64,000 bases of DNA from TMED14 sp963925545 (GTDB lineage Bacteria > Bacteroidota > Bacteroidia > Flavobacteriales > Schleiferiaceae). The stretch's first letter is position 1. Each line of letters opens with the position of its first letter. The stretch covers positions 1 to 64,000 of the forward strand of contig CAWUSA010000010.1 in NCBI GenBank assembly GCA_963925545.1. Direction: 5' to 3'. Below are positions 1 to 7,482 of this stretch, piece by piece. The position numbers and the translations under genes were made by a program. The notes below the pieces were generated by a model. That model worked only from the letters and a program-made list of their open reading frames with translations, had not been told where the DNA came from and made no database searches.

Positions 1-141
1 AGTGACCGAATTGAAAGCAACCTAACCTTTGATCGGTCAAAATATGACGTCCAGTTTCGCTCCGGAAGCTTTTTTGAAAACTTAGGAGACAAACTAATAT
101 TAGATGACATCACTCTTGAGGTAACATTACAAAAAATATAA
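1..141 (+). CDS. YceI family protein, C-terminal fragment
   Basis: Only the last 46 codons of this gene are in the window; its start lies beyond the left edge. The fragment reads SDRIESNLTFDRSKYDV, continues through SGSFFENLGDK and ends in DDITLEVTLQ. This is the typical end of the YceI lipocalin-like beta-barrel, a periplasmic family that binds long isoprenoid lipids in structures known from other bacteria. The stretch is markedly AT-rich (about 36% G+C over the first 240 bases by hand count) compared with about one half elsewhere in the window. The CDGSH gene follows after only 5 bases, so the two are probably cotranscribed. The family call rests on this tail alone. Confidence 0.75.
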   Translation, partial: SDRIESNLTFDRSKYDVQFRSGSFFENLGDKLILDDITLEVTLQKI

Positions 142-146
142 AAATT

Positions 147-239
147 ATGACTTATAAGAAACAAGACCGCCCAATGTGTGGGTGTGGGAATACACAAGAC
201 CTAAATGGGTATTGTGACGGATCACACTTAAACAAATAA
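147..239 (+). CDS. Very short CDGSH-type iron-sulfur protein (30 aa)
   Basis: This tiny gene encodes 30 residues dominated by a CDGSH iron-sulfur signature: C11-x-C13-x2-T16, then Y22-C23-D24-G25-S26-H27. The three cysteines and the histidine match the 3Cys-1His ligand set that holds a labile [2Fe-2S] cluster in mitoNEET-like proteins. The interval between the first Cys and the His is one residue longer than in mitoNEET. The protein is little more than the cluster-binding loop, so it may work as a homodimer or an accessory peptide; that is inference. It lies 5 bases after the YceI stop and is followed at once by a strong terminator, so it closes that operon. Its function is not known. Confidence 0.7.
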   Translation: MTYKKQDRPMCGCGNTQDLNGYCDGSHLNK

Positions 240-242
240 ATA

Positions 243-270
243 AAGCCCTCTTTTTAGAGGGCTTTTATTT
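243..270 (+). terminator. Rho-independent terminator after the YceI-CDGSH operon
   Basis: An 8-bp perfect stem, AAGCCCTC / GAGGGCTT, with a TTTTTA loop is followed by a T-rich run. It begins 3 bases after the CDGSH stop codon. Confidence 0.85.
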
Positions 271-380
271 TACTAGCATATCCTAAATATACCATTTACA
301 ATAAAGAGAGTGGGGGATCTGTTACCTAAAACTAAATTCCCATCTAATCGACGCCATTGTCATACACGCCGTGTCATTAT

Positions 381-398
381 TACATGTTAAAACATGTA
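381..398. repeat. Perfect 8-bp inverted repeat TACATGTT-AA-AACATGTA
   Basis: This near-continuous palindrome lies in the 188-bp AT-rich gap between the CDGSH terminator and the 3' end of the bacilliredoxin gene. No T-run follows on either strand, so it does not look like a terminator. The shape suits a dimeric DNA-binding protein, but no promoter or start codon is close by, so its role is unknown. Confidence 0.5.
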
Positions 399-427
399 CT
401 TATTGACGGGGTCAAGGACATCTATTA

Positions 428-844
428 TCAGCAGTGGCTGGCAAATGCGCCAGCTAAGTTGTCCGCCAGCATATCTGCGCTGCGTCCTTCAATATGATGA
501 CGCTCAAGCATGTGAACGATCTCTCCACCTTTGAAAAGGGCCATGCATGGAGATGATGGAGGGAAGGGGAGCATCAGCTCTCTGGCCTTTTTCACCGCGT
601 CGACATCATTGCCTGCAAAAGCAGTAATCAACTGGTCAGGTTTCTTGTCCGATGCCGCTAAAGCCTTCATGACTCCTGGTCGAGCTGAACCGGCAGCGCA
701 GCCACAAACGGAATTAATAACCACCAAAACGGTGCCATCAGTCTGGTTAATAACAGCCTCCATCGCGACTGGATCAGCCACGCCTTCAAAGCCGTGGTCG
801 GTGAGTTCTGCACGCATAGGTGCGATCATATCTTCTGGGTACAT
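428..844 (-). CDS. BrxA/BrxB family bacilliredoxin
   Basis: This 138-residue thioredoxin-fold protein matches the YphP/YqiW (bacilliredoxin, formerly DUF1094) family in length and motifs. The redox centre is C47-G48-C49 within SVCGCAAGSARPG. The family's PPSSPC stretch lies near residues 94-99 and an IVHMLERHHIEGR segment follows. In Firmicutes these proteins remove bacillithiol from oxidised proteins. Most Bacteroidota are thought to make bacillithiol or a related thiol, so a de-thiolation role in the cytosol is likely but inferred. The gene is monocistronic and diverges from the lipoprotein-transport operon. A TAACTTTG promoter element sits 41 bases upstream of the start. Confidence 0.9.
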   Translation of the reverse strand: MYPEDMIAPMRAELTDHGFEGVADPVAMEAVINQTDGTVLVVINSVCGCAAGSARPGVMKALAASDKKPDQLITAFAGNDVDAVKKARELMLPFPPSSPCMALFKGGEIVHMLERHHIEGRSADMLADNLAGAFASHC

Positions 845-885
845 CCTTGAATCAATTGAAGGGTTATTAGGTCGGTTGACTGCAG

Positions 886-893
886 CAAAGTTA
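886..893 (-). promoter_or_regulatory. -7 promoter element (TAACTTTG) of the bacilliredoxin gene
   Basis: This is a perfect match to the Bacteroidota TAnnTTTG element on the minus strand. It leaves a leader of roughly 37 bases before the start at 844. No clear TTG -33 element was seen. Confidence 0.5.
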
Positions 894-958
894 GTCCATT
901 GGCCATATCTAGCACCTAATTTGACTTAACTTTAGCCAAAGCAAATCTTGCCTATTTC

Positions 959-1702
959 ATGAAAACCCTCCTTGCCTTTAGTTTCCTTGCCTGCACTGTC
1001 CTGCAAAGCATGGGGCAGGACGTTACCGCCCTATTGCGGAAGGCAGAACAGGCCAGCACCCAGCATGCCTCCACCATGGACATGGCAATCACCAATGTGA
1101 AGCCGCGCTACACCAAGGTGATCAACATGCGGACATGGAGCATCGGCAACAAGCACAGCCTGGCAGTCATCACAAGCCCTAAAAGAGACAGCGGCCTGAC
1201 CTACATGCGTGCTGGCGATGATTTGTACATGTATTCCCCCCGCATCGACCGGGTCAGCAAACTGCCATCCTCCATGCTGATGCAGGGCTGGATGGGGACC
1301 GATGCACAGTTTGACAACGTGCTTGGGCAATCCTCCTTTGCCGATGACTTTCACCACGATTACCAAGGCAAGGTGGATGTCAACGGGTCACCCTGTCATC
1401 TGATTGCATGCACACCTAAAGACGATGTGGCGGTGGCACATGCCCGCGTCAATGTCTATGTGAGTGTTCAGCACGGCGGATGGGTACGCATGCAATTTTT
1501 CAATCGACGAGACCAGGTCAGCCAGCAAATGGATGCCCTGAGATATGGTGTCATGGATGGGGTATTGATGCCCGTTGAGATAGGTATGACCGGCAAGGAC
1601 GGTGTGCAACGAACCACCATGGAAGTAATACAGTGGCGCAAGCGACCCGATCTGACAGAGGCCTACTTTGTGCCTTCACGAATGACCCAATTGGAGCCAT
1701 GA
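959..1702 (+). CDS. LolA-like outer-membrane lipoprotein-sorting protein
   Basis: This 247-residue exported protein has a signal peptide at residues 1-19 ending in SMGQ. The mature part resembles the LolA-like family annotated as outer membrane lipoprotein-sorting protein (PF17131 type). A segment around LMQGWMGTDAQFDNVL and SSFADDF corresponds to the family's conserved GTDFS/YDDL-like region. Such proteins form an open beta-barrel that carries a lipid or lipoprotein across the periplasm. It is the first gene of an operon; its stop overlaps the start of the first FtsX-type permease (ATGA), and a second permease and an ATPase follow. The context suggests a dedicated Lol-like export route rather than the housekeeping LolA, whose gene is not seen here. 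The substrate is unknown. Confidence 0.8.
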   Translation: MKTLLAFSFLACTVLQSMGQDVTALLRKAEQASTQHASTMDMAITNVKPRYTKVINMRTWSIGNKHSLAVITSPKRDSGLTYMRAGDDLYMYSPRIDRVSKLPSSMLMQGWMGTDAQFDNVLGQSSFADDFHHDYQGKVDVNGSPCHLIACTPKDDVAVAHARVNVYVSVQHGGWVRMQFFNRRDQVSQQMDALRYGVMDGVLMPVEIGMTGKDGVQRTTMEVIQWRKRPDLTEAYFVPSRMTQLEP

Positions 1703-2922
1703 GTGGGTTGGTGGTGCGTATGGCCTGGCGCAACTTAGGCCGCAATAGACGGCGCTCAGCCATCACAGGCGCGGCTGTAGCCTTTGCCTTGTTTTTCGCC
1801 ATCATGATTCGCTCTATGCAGCTAGGCATTTACAGCCACATGATTGACACCGTTGTGGGCGGCATGGCTGGCTATGTGCAAGTCAGCGACTCTGCTTATT
1901 GGCCGTCACAAGACATCGACCTGTCCATGGTGGCAGACAAGGACTGGCTGAATCAGGTTAACGCCCATCCCGATGTAGAGAGTGCAAGCCCCCGATTGAG
2001 CGGTTTTGGGCTTTTCACCTTGGCGCAACGCAGCGAGGTTGGTCAATGGGTGGGTGTGGACTTTACCGCTGAAGGCATGGATTCATGGACACAACGTTTG
2101 GATACCGGAAGCTATGAAATAACTGAAGGTCAAGAGGTTATGCCTGTATGGCTTGGTCGACGCATGGCAGAGAATCTGAATGCCCGACTGGGGGACACCC
2201 TGATTGCTCTGGGTCAAGGGTTTCGCGGATCACCTGCTTCTGATCGCTTGATTTTAGCCGGCACACTGAAACTGGGGAACCCTCAACTGGAAAGCCGGGT
2301 GGCCATCCTACACCTTGCTGATGCACAATTTTTTAGTGGTGCCGAGGGGATGTGGGGACAAGTCTTAATCACCCCCAAGCAGCCGGGGAAAAGCTTAGCA
2401 TTAACCCCCCAGCTCGCCAATGACCTACCCTTAGCTAATGCCCTCTGGTCATCCTGGGAGGAGCGCATGCCGGAGCTGCAGCAAGCCATTGAGACAGATT
2501 CTGCTGGCGGCATCGTGATGCTGTTTATTTTGTACATGGTGATCGGCTTTGGCTTGCTCGGCACCATGATCATGTTAGCCAGCGAGCGACAGCGAGAATT
2601 CACCATGCAAATTGCCTTAGGTGTGCGGAGAAAACTGCTGGCACAAATGATGCTCTTGGAAGCTTTTTTCATGAGCCTATTAGGTGTTGTCGCTGGCGCT
2701 GTGATGGGGCGATCAGTTACGTTTTACTTCCACATCAACCCTCCCCAACTAGTTGGCGAAGCAGCGGAGGCCATGGAAAATCAGGGCTGGGATCCCGTTC
2801 TGCCGCCATCAATGGATCTGTCCATCATCAGCACCCATGCCTTGGTCGTTGTCATTCTGACCATGCTTGTTAGCCTATGGGCTGTCCGTGTGGTTTACCG
2901 TTCACCTGCCATTCAACGATAA
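1699..2922 (+). CDS. FtsX/LolC-type ABC transporter permease
   Basis: This 407-residue permease has the MacB/LolC layout. One membrane helix near residues 20-41 follows the basic, tryptophan-containing start MAWRNLGRNRRRS. A periplasmic domain of about 220 residues comes next, then three helices in the last 140 residues. The FtsX signature LASERQREFTMQIALGVRR lies between helices 2 and 3. The chosen ATG overlaps the upstream stop as ATGA; a longer in-frame reading exists but would run inside the previous gene. It overlaps the second permease by one base (TAATG). Such permeases extract lipoproteins or lipids from the inner membrane and pass them to a periplasmic carrier, here presumably the adjacent LolA-like protein. 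Confidence 0.88.
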   Translation: MSGLVVRMAWRNLGRNRRRSAITGAAVAFALFFAIMIRSMQLGIYSHMIDTVVGGMAGYVQVSDSAYWPSQDIDLSMVADKDWLNQVNAHPDVESASPRLSGFGLFTLAQRSEVGQWVGVDFTAEGMDSWTQRLDTGSYEITEGQEVMPVWLGRRMAENLNARLGDTLIALGQGFRGSPASDRLILAGTLKLGNPQLESRVAILHLADAQFFSGAEGMWGQVLITPKQPGKSLALTPQLANDLPLANALWSSWEERMPELQQAIETDSAGGIVMLFILYMVIGFGLLGTMIMLASERQREFTMQIALGVRRKLLAQMMLLEAFFMSLLGVVAGAVMGRSVTFYFHINPPQLVGEAAEAMENQGWDPVLPPSMDLSIISTHALVVVILTMLVSLWAVRVVYRSPAIQR

Positions 2923-4148
2923 TGAGAAATACCCTATCCATGGCATGGCGCAACATCTGGCGATCACCTTGGCGTTCCTTGGTGGTCATCATTGCAATGT
3001 CCCTTGGGATATGGGCAGGCATTTTCATTATTGGCTTTACCCAAGGCATGAATACCGCCCGGACAGACAGTGCCCTGAACGACTACATCGGCCATGGGCG
3101 TATCAGCACGGAAACCTACCTAGCAAACGGTGACATTGCTGCGTACATACCACAATACCAAGAAGTTACTGCCGCCTTGGATGCTACAGGTCAAGTCAGC
3201 GCATGGGCGCCAAGGTTGATCACCTCCTCCATGATTCAATCCGGCTCAAAATCAACAGCAGTCATGGTCATGGGCGTGGATCCTGCGCGGGAAGGGCTGG
3301 TTTTCAGTTCAGCGGTAAATGTGGTGGAAGGTCACTTTTTAACCGACCCATCTGGCGATGAACTGGTCATTGGTCAATCCCTTGCGGATAAACTTGATGT
3401 CATGCTAGACGACCGCATCGTCTTGACCTTTCAGGATCAGACCGGCAACATTTATGCAGGCCTTTTTTGGGTGACTGGCATCTACGATGGCGTATCAAAC
3501 ATGGTGGAAGAAGCCAATCTTTATGTGTCCATTGGCACCTTGTCTGAAGCCCTTGCGCTACCCTCCTCATCTGCCCATGAGATTCGCTACCGGGTGACTG
3601 ACCTGGCAGAGCTGGATGCAACACAGGCAAAGTTAACAGCTTCAATGCCTGCTGTGGTTCAGTTGGATGGCTGGAAGCGCATCAACCCCGAATTGGGGAT
3701 GGCCGATGACATCATGGCACAGGCCATGCTGATTTTTATCACCATCATCCTTTTGGCCATGTCTTTTGGCATCCTCAACACCATGCTAATGGCCATCCTG
3801 GAGAGGCAGCGGGAGCTAGGCATGTTGATGGCTATAGGCATGAACAAGTCCAGGCTCTTTGCCTTGATTGTGACTGAAACCCTGCTACTGAGCCTTGCCG
3901 GCTTGCCTTTAGGCATTGCTCTGGGTCATGTCTCCTTGACCCTGACGGCAAAGACAGGGATTTCCATGGCCTCAGTGGAACAGGGCATGGCAGAGTATGG
4001 GATAGCTTCCACGATATACCCTGTGACCGTGCCGGAATACTACCTCACCATTGCGGCATTGGTCTTTGTTCTCTCCTTTCTCTTTTCGCTTTATCCAGCC
4101 AGAAAAGCCCTCAAACTCAACCCCGTCGAAAGCATGCGGGTGCTTTAA
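2922..4148 (+). CDS. FtsX/LolE-type ABC transporter permease
   Basis: This second permease of 408 residues is homologous in layout to its upstream neighbour. It starts MAWRNIWRSPWRS, has a first helix near residues 19-40, a large periplasmic domain, and three C-terminal helices with LERQRELGMLMAIGMNKSR between the second and third. It ends in the basic FSLYPARKALKLNPVESMRVL tail common in this family. Together with the first permease it would form a LolC/LolE-like heterodimer powered by the ATPase that begins 11 bases downstream. Start choice: the ATG overlapping the previous TAA by one base is favoured over a start 45 bases earlier that would lie inside the upstream gene. Confidence 0.88.
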   Translation: MRNTLSMAWRNIWRSPWRSLVVIIAMSLGIWAGIFIIGFTQGMNTARTDSALNDYIGHGRISTETYLANGDIAAYIPQYQEVTAALDATGQVSAWAPRLITSSMIQSGSKSTAVMVMGVDPAREGLVFSSAVNVVEGHFLTDPSGDELVIGQSLADKLDVMLDDRIVLTFQDQTGNIYAGLFWVTGIYDGVSNMVEEANLYVSIGTLSEALALPSSSAHEIRYRVTDLAELDATQAKLTASMPAVVQLDGWKRINPELGMADDIMAQAMLIFITIILLAMSFGILNTMLMAILERQRELGMLMAIGMNKSRLFALIVTETLLLSLAGLPLGIALGHVSLTLTAKTGISMASVEQGMAEYGIASTIYPVTVPEYYLTIAALVFVLSFLFSLYPARKALKLNPVESMRVL

Positions 4149-4159
4149 TTTCCTCTGTT

Positions 4160-4843
4160 ATGAGCCTGATTCAATTGAACGATGTCCTGAAAATTTACAC
4201 CAGCAAAGCCGGTGATGTGACCGCCGTGGATCATGTCAGCCTCAGCTTTGAAGCTGGGGAGTTCACTGCCATTGTCGGACCTTCCGGCTGTGGCAAAACC
4301 ACCTTGCTCAATGCCATTGGCGGATTGGATCGGCCCGACAAGGGAAGCATACGCATTGGCAATTCAGACATCACAGGTATGTCAGACAAGGCATTGATTG
4401 ACTTTCGGTTGAACAACATTGGTTTTGTCTTTCAAGCGTACAACCTCATCCCAGTTCTCACGGCTATGGAAAACACAGCCTTTATCATGGAACTGCAAGG
4501 GGTAAAAAAAACTGAACGCCTGCAACGGGCCATGGATTTACTATCTGCTGTAGGTATTGACGGCAAGGCCAACAACCGACCCAATCAACTTTCCGGTGGT
4601 CAGCAACAGCGTGTAGCTGTCGCAAGGGCATTAGCCAGTCACCCGCAGTTCATTCTGGCCGATGAGCCCACTGCTAATTTGGATTCATCCTCAACCAGCC
4701 AGCTATTGGATATCATGGCAAAACTCAACGCTGACGAGGGCATGACCTTCCTGTTTTCTACCCATGACCAGCGAGTTATTGACCGAGCAAGGCGGATCAT
4801 CACGCTGGAAGACGGCAAAGTCATCAGTGATGTCCATGTCTGA
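4160..4843 (+). CDS. LolD/MacB-type ABC transporter ATPase
   Basis: A 227-residue ATP-binding subunit of the LolD/MacB/FtsE class. Walker A is GPSGCGKTT at residues 40-48, the Q-loop lies near 92, the signature LSGGQ is at 144-148, Walker B FILADEP at 164-170, and the switch histidine is in STHD. It would energise the two adjacent FtsX-type permeases at the inner membrane. The length is that of a stand-alone ATPase, with no fused permease. Its 3' end overlaps the next gene by 14 bases, so the deiodinase-like flavoprotein is translated from the same mRNA. Confidence 0.92.
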   Translation: MSLIQLNDVLKIYTSKAGDVTAVDHVSLSFEAGEFTAIVGPSGCGKTTLLNAIGGLDRPDKGSIRIGNSDITGMSDKALIDFRLNNIGFVFQAYNLIPVLTAMENTAFIMELQGVKKTERLQRAMDLLSAVGIDGKANNRPNQLSGGQQQRVAVARALASHPQFILADEPTANLDSSSTSQLLDIMAKLNADEGMTFLFSTHDQRVIDRARRIITLEDGKVISDVHV

Positions 4844-5510
4844 CTTCCCTCAGCGAGCCTATCAGCCAGATCGACTTGACGACAAGGAGGTTGCACGGCG
4901 CGCTCAGGTCTACCGTCAAAACATACAGCAACGCCGTTCCATCCGGCATTTCTCCAAAGATGCTGTAGATGCATCAGTCATTGACGACCTGATTGCCTCC
5001 GCTGCTTCTGCACCGTCTGGCGCCAACAAGCAACCTTGGACCTTCTGCGCCATCAGTGACCCCGACATTAAGCGATGCATTCGTGAAGCTGCAGAGGAAG
5101 AGGAAAAGGCTTTTTATGCCAGTCGAGCCAGCGAGGCATGGCTCAAGGACCTTGAGCCCTTAGGGACCGATTGGCGCAAGCCATTCCTTGAAGATGCCCC
5201 CTGGTTGATTGTGGTTTTTCGCAAAAGCACCACCATTGAATCCGATGGCAGTCAGGGGAAAAACTACTACGTGCAAGAGTCTGTTGGCATTGCCTGTGGT
5301 TTTCTGATAGCTGCCATACACCAGGCAGGCCTATCCACCCTGACTCATACACCTAGCCCGATGGGGTTTCTCACGGCCATTCTTGACCGACCATCAAATG
5401 AAAAACCCTTCTTGCTTTTGCCGGTGGGGCATGCTGCCGAGGACACCATGGTTCCCGACATCCATCGCTTGCCATTGGATGACGTCCGCATTCCTTTCGT
5501 GGAAGACTAG
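4830..5510 (+). CDS. Nitroreductase-family protein resembling iodotyrosine deiodinase
   Basis: This 226-residue FMN protein belongs to the nitroreductase fold. Several stretches match the iodotyrosine deiodinase (IYD) branch: RRSIRHFS at residues 35-42 and APSGANKQPW at 61-70 for FMN binding, the AAEEEEKAFY and GTDWRKPFLEDAP lid region, NYYVQESVGIACG, and LTHTPSPM. IYD homologues reductively remove halogens from halotyrosines using FMNH2, and bacterial members exist. Whether this one dehalogenates or only reduces quinones or nitro compounds cannot be told from sequence. It is the last gene of the Lol-like operon; an ATG six bases downstream is an alternative start. No link between IYD chemistry and lipoprotein transport is known to me. 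Confidence 0.82.
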   Translation: MSMSDFPQRAYQPDRLDDKEVARRAQVYRQNIQQRRSIRHFSKDAVDASVIDDLIASAASAPSGANKQPWTFCAISDPDIKRCIREAAEEEEKAFYASRASEAWLKDLEPLGTDWRKPFLEDAPWLIVVFRKSTTIESDGSQGKNYYVQESVGIACGFLIAAIHQAGLSTLTHTPSPMGFLTAILDRPSNEKPFLLLPVGHAAEDTMVPDIHRLPLDDVRIPFVED

Positions 5511-5614
5511 CTCCGTTGTGTTTGATCACCTTTATGTGATAAACTGCCCCGCTGCTTGCCCCCTTAAAAAAACAGAGAGCCTTTAGCCCTGCTGTCATGT
5601 CTAACCTAGGGCTT

Positions 5615-7420
5615 TCACGTCACCATAGCTAGCAAGCCCTTAATGACCTTGTCTGCTCTCGCCTTACCTACGCAGGTCACCAAGTCTTCGCGGCTAGCTT
5701 TCTTGACACCCTTGAGGGACTTGAACGTGTTGAGCAGGGCTTTAACAGCCTGAGGGCCAATGCCTGGAATGACTTCCAACTGCGACTTAATGCCGGCCTT
5801 GCTGCGTTGCTTTCTGTGATGGGTTATGCTAAAGCGGTGTGCTTCATTCCTTGCCTGTTGAATCACCTTCAAGGTTTCTGATCGCTTATCTAAATACAGG
5901 GGAACCGAATCCCCAGGAAAGTAGATTTCTTCCAAGCGCTTAGCAATGCCAATGATGGCAATGACTCCTCGCAAGCCAAGGTCTTCCAGTGCCTTGACCG
6001 ATGCACTCAACTGACCCTTGCCTCCGTCAATCACAATGAGTTGTGGCAAGCCCACCCCTTCCTCCTTGAGCCGCGTATACCGTCGGGTAATGACCTCTGC
6101 CATGGTAGCATAATCATCTGCTCCAACAACGGTCTTGACATTGAAGTGGCGGTATTCCCGCTTGGAGGACTTCCCGTCCTTAAATACCACACAGGCGCTC
6201 ACCGGGTGTTCGCCTTGCAGATTAGAGTTGTCAAAGCACTCAATATGACGCGGTTCATTGGACAGCCTCAGGTCAACCTTCATTTGCTGCATGATGCGAT
6301 TGGCATGACGTTCAGGGTCAACAATCTGCAGGTTCTTAATTCGCTCTAGCTTCAAGGCCTTTGCATTCCTCAGGCTCATCTTAATAACCTCCATTTTCTG
6401 CCCGCGCTGAGGCACCTGAATCGTGACGTCTTGAAGAGGTAAATCAACTGACTCAGAGCAGAGGATTTGCTTGCAATCAGACTGAAAGGTCAACCTGAGT
6501 TCAGGGATCGTCAAGCGAAGCAAATCGGCATTGCTTTCATCCAATGGCTTTTTGATTTCAATGCTGTGGCTATGCACAACAGCGCCTTGCCTGACTAGGA
6601 TGCAGTTCACATAGCCAAAGGTGGCATCGCTTGTTGCCGTGAATACATCCAAATCGCCCAAGTTTGCTGTCACCACCGTGCTTCTTGCTGTGTACTTTGC
6701 CAGGTGGCCCAGCTTCTCCTTGATGGCTTGAGCTGCCTCAAAGTCTTGCTTGGTTGAATGAGCTATCATTTGACCATGAAGGTGCTTCTTGGTCGCGCTG
6801 AAATGGCCCTTTAGCAGCTGCCTAGCCGCATGAATATCCTTCAGGTAATCTTCCTCTGACTGCAGGGCTTCACAGGGCCCTTTGCAATTGCCTATTTGGT
6901 ATTCCAAGCACAGGCGATGCTTCTTGTCTTGAATGGACTGCTCGCTGAGGTTCAGTTTGCATGTCCTCAAGGTGGTGATCTGATTGATCAAACTCAAGGC
7001 CGTTTTCATCACCCGAATCGAGGCATAGGGTCCAAAGTATTCACTGCCATCATCCACCTTGCGTCGCGTGGAAAACAGGCGGGGAAATCGCTCATTTTTA
7101 ATACAGATCCATGGATAGCTCTTGTCATCCTTCAATAGGATATTGAAGCGCGGCTGATGTTTTTTAATCAAGGTGTTTTCCAATAACAGGGCATCAAACT
7201 CCGTGGGTGTTTCAATGACCTGGATGTCTGCAATGCGCTTGACCAACAAGATCAATCGGGCTGACTCATGGGTCTTGCTGAAATAAGAGCTGACCCGCTT
7301 TTTCAAGTCCTTTGCCTTGCCAACATAGATCACCTTGCCATCTGCGTCCAAGTGATGGTAGACCCCGGGTTGATGGGGCAGGGTTTTGATGGTATGTGCA
7401 AGCTTGTCGGTCACCTTCAA
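5615..7420 (-). CDS. uvrC: Excinuclease ABC subunit C
   Basis: UvrC (601 residues, the usual length) makes the two incisions around bulky DNA lesions in nucleotide excision repair. The N-terminal GIY-YIG nuclease domain shows PGVYHHLDADGKVIYVGKAK at residues 19-38. A UVR motif for UvrB contact follows near residues 195-235. The RNase H-like C-terminal nuclease contains HIECFDNSNLQGEHPVSACV and VIDGGKGQLSA. Tandem helix-hairpin-helix motifs (LEVIPGIGPQAVKALL) end the protein. Its start lies just after the terminator of the surface-protein gene, so it probably has its own promoter. It is convergent with the deiodinase-like gene. Confidence 0.97.
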   Translation of the reverse strand: MKVTDKLAHTIKTLPHQPGVYHHLDADGKVIYVGKAKDLKKRVSSYFSKTHESARLILLVKRIADIQVIETPTEFDALLLENTLIKKHQPRFNILLKDDKSYPWICIKNERFPRLFSTRRKVDDGSEYFGPYASIRVMKTALSLINQITTLRTCKLNLSEQSIQDKKHRLCLEYQIGNCKGPCEALQSEEDYLKDIHAARQLLKGHFSATKKHLHGQMIAHSTKQDFEAAQAIKEKLGHLAKYTARSTVVTANLGDLDVFTATSDATFGYVNCILVRQGAVVHSHSIEIKKPLDESNADLLRLTIPELRLTFQSDCKQILCSESVDLPLQDVTIQVPQRGQKMEVIKMSLRNAKALKLERIKNLQIVDPERHANRIMQQMKVDLRLSNEPRHIECFDNSNLQGEHPVSACVVFKDGKSSKREYRHFNVKTVVGADDYATMAEVITRRYTRLKEEGVGLPQLIVIDGGKGQLSASVKALEDLGLRGVIAIIGIAKRLEEIYFPGDSVPLYLDKRSETLKVIQQARNEAHRFSITHHRKQRSKAGIKSQLEVIPGIGPQAVKALLNTFKSLKGVKKASREDLVTCVGKARADKVIKGLLAMVT

Positions 7421-7426
7421 TAATAC

Positions 7427-7454
7427 AAAAAAGCCTCCCCAAAAAGGGGAGGCT
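7427..7454 (-). terminator. Rho-independent terminator after the T9SS surface protein
   Basis: On the minus strand a 9-bp perfect stem AGCCTCCCC / GGGGAGGCT with a 5-base loop is followed by a run of six T. It lies 28 bases past the surface-protein stop and just before the uvrC start. Confidence 0.88.
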
Positions 7455-7482
7455 CTTCATCAGTTAAATAAGATTTTTAGAA

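Noticed and set aside
5567..5613. Possible uvrC terminator (AGCCCT...AGGGCT with a distant run of T on the minus strand)
   Set aside because: The stem is 6 bp with a 17-base loop and the T-run is 11 bases away, so it falls short of a normal intrinsic terminator.
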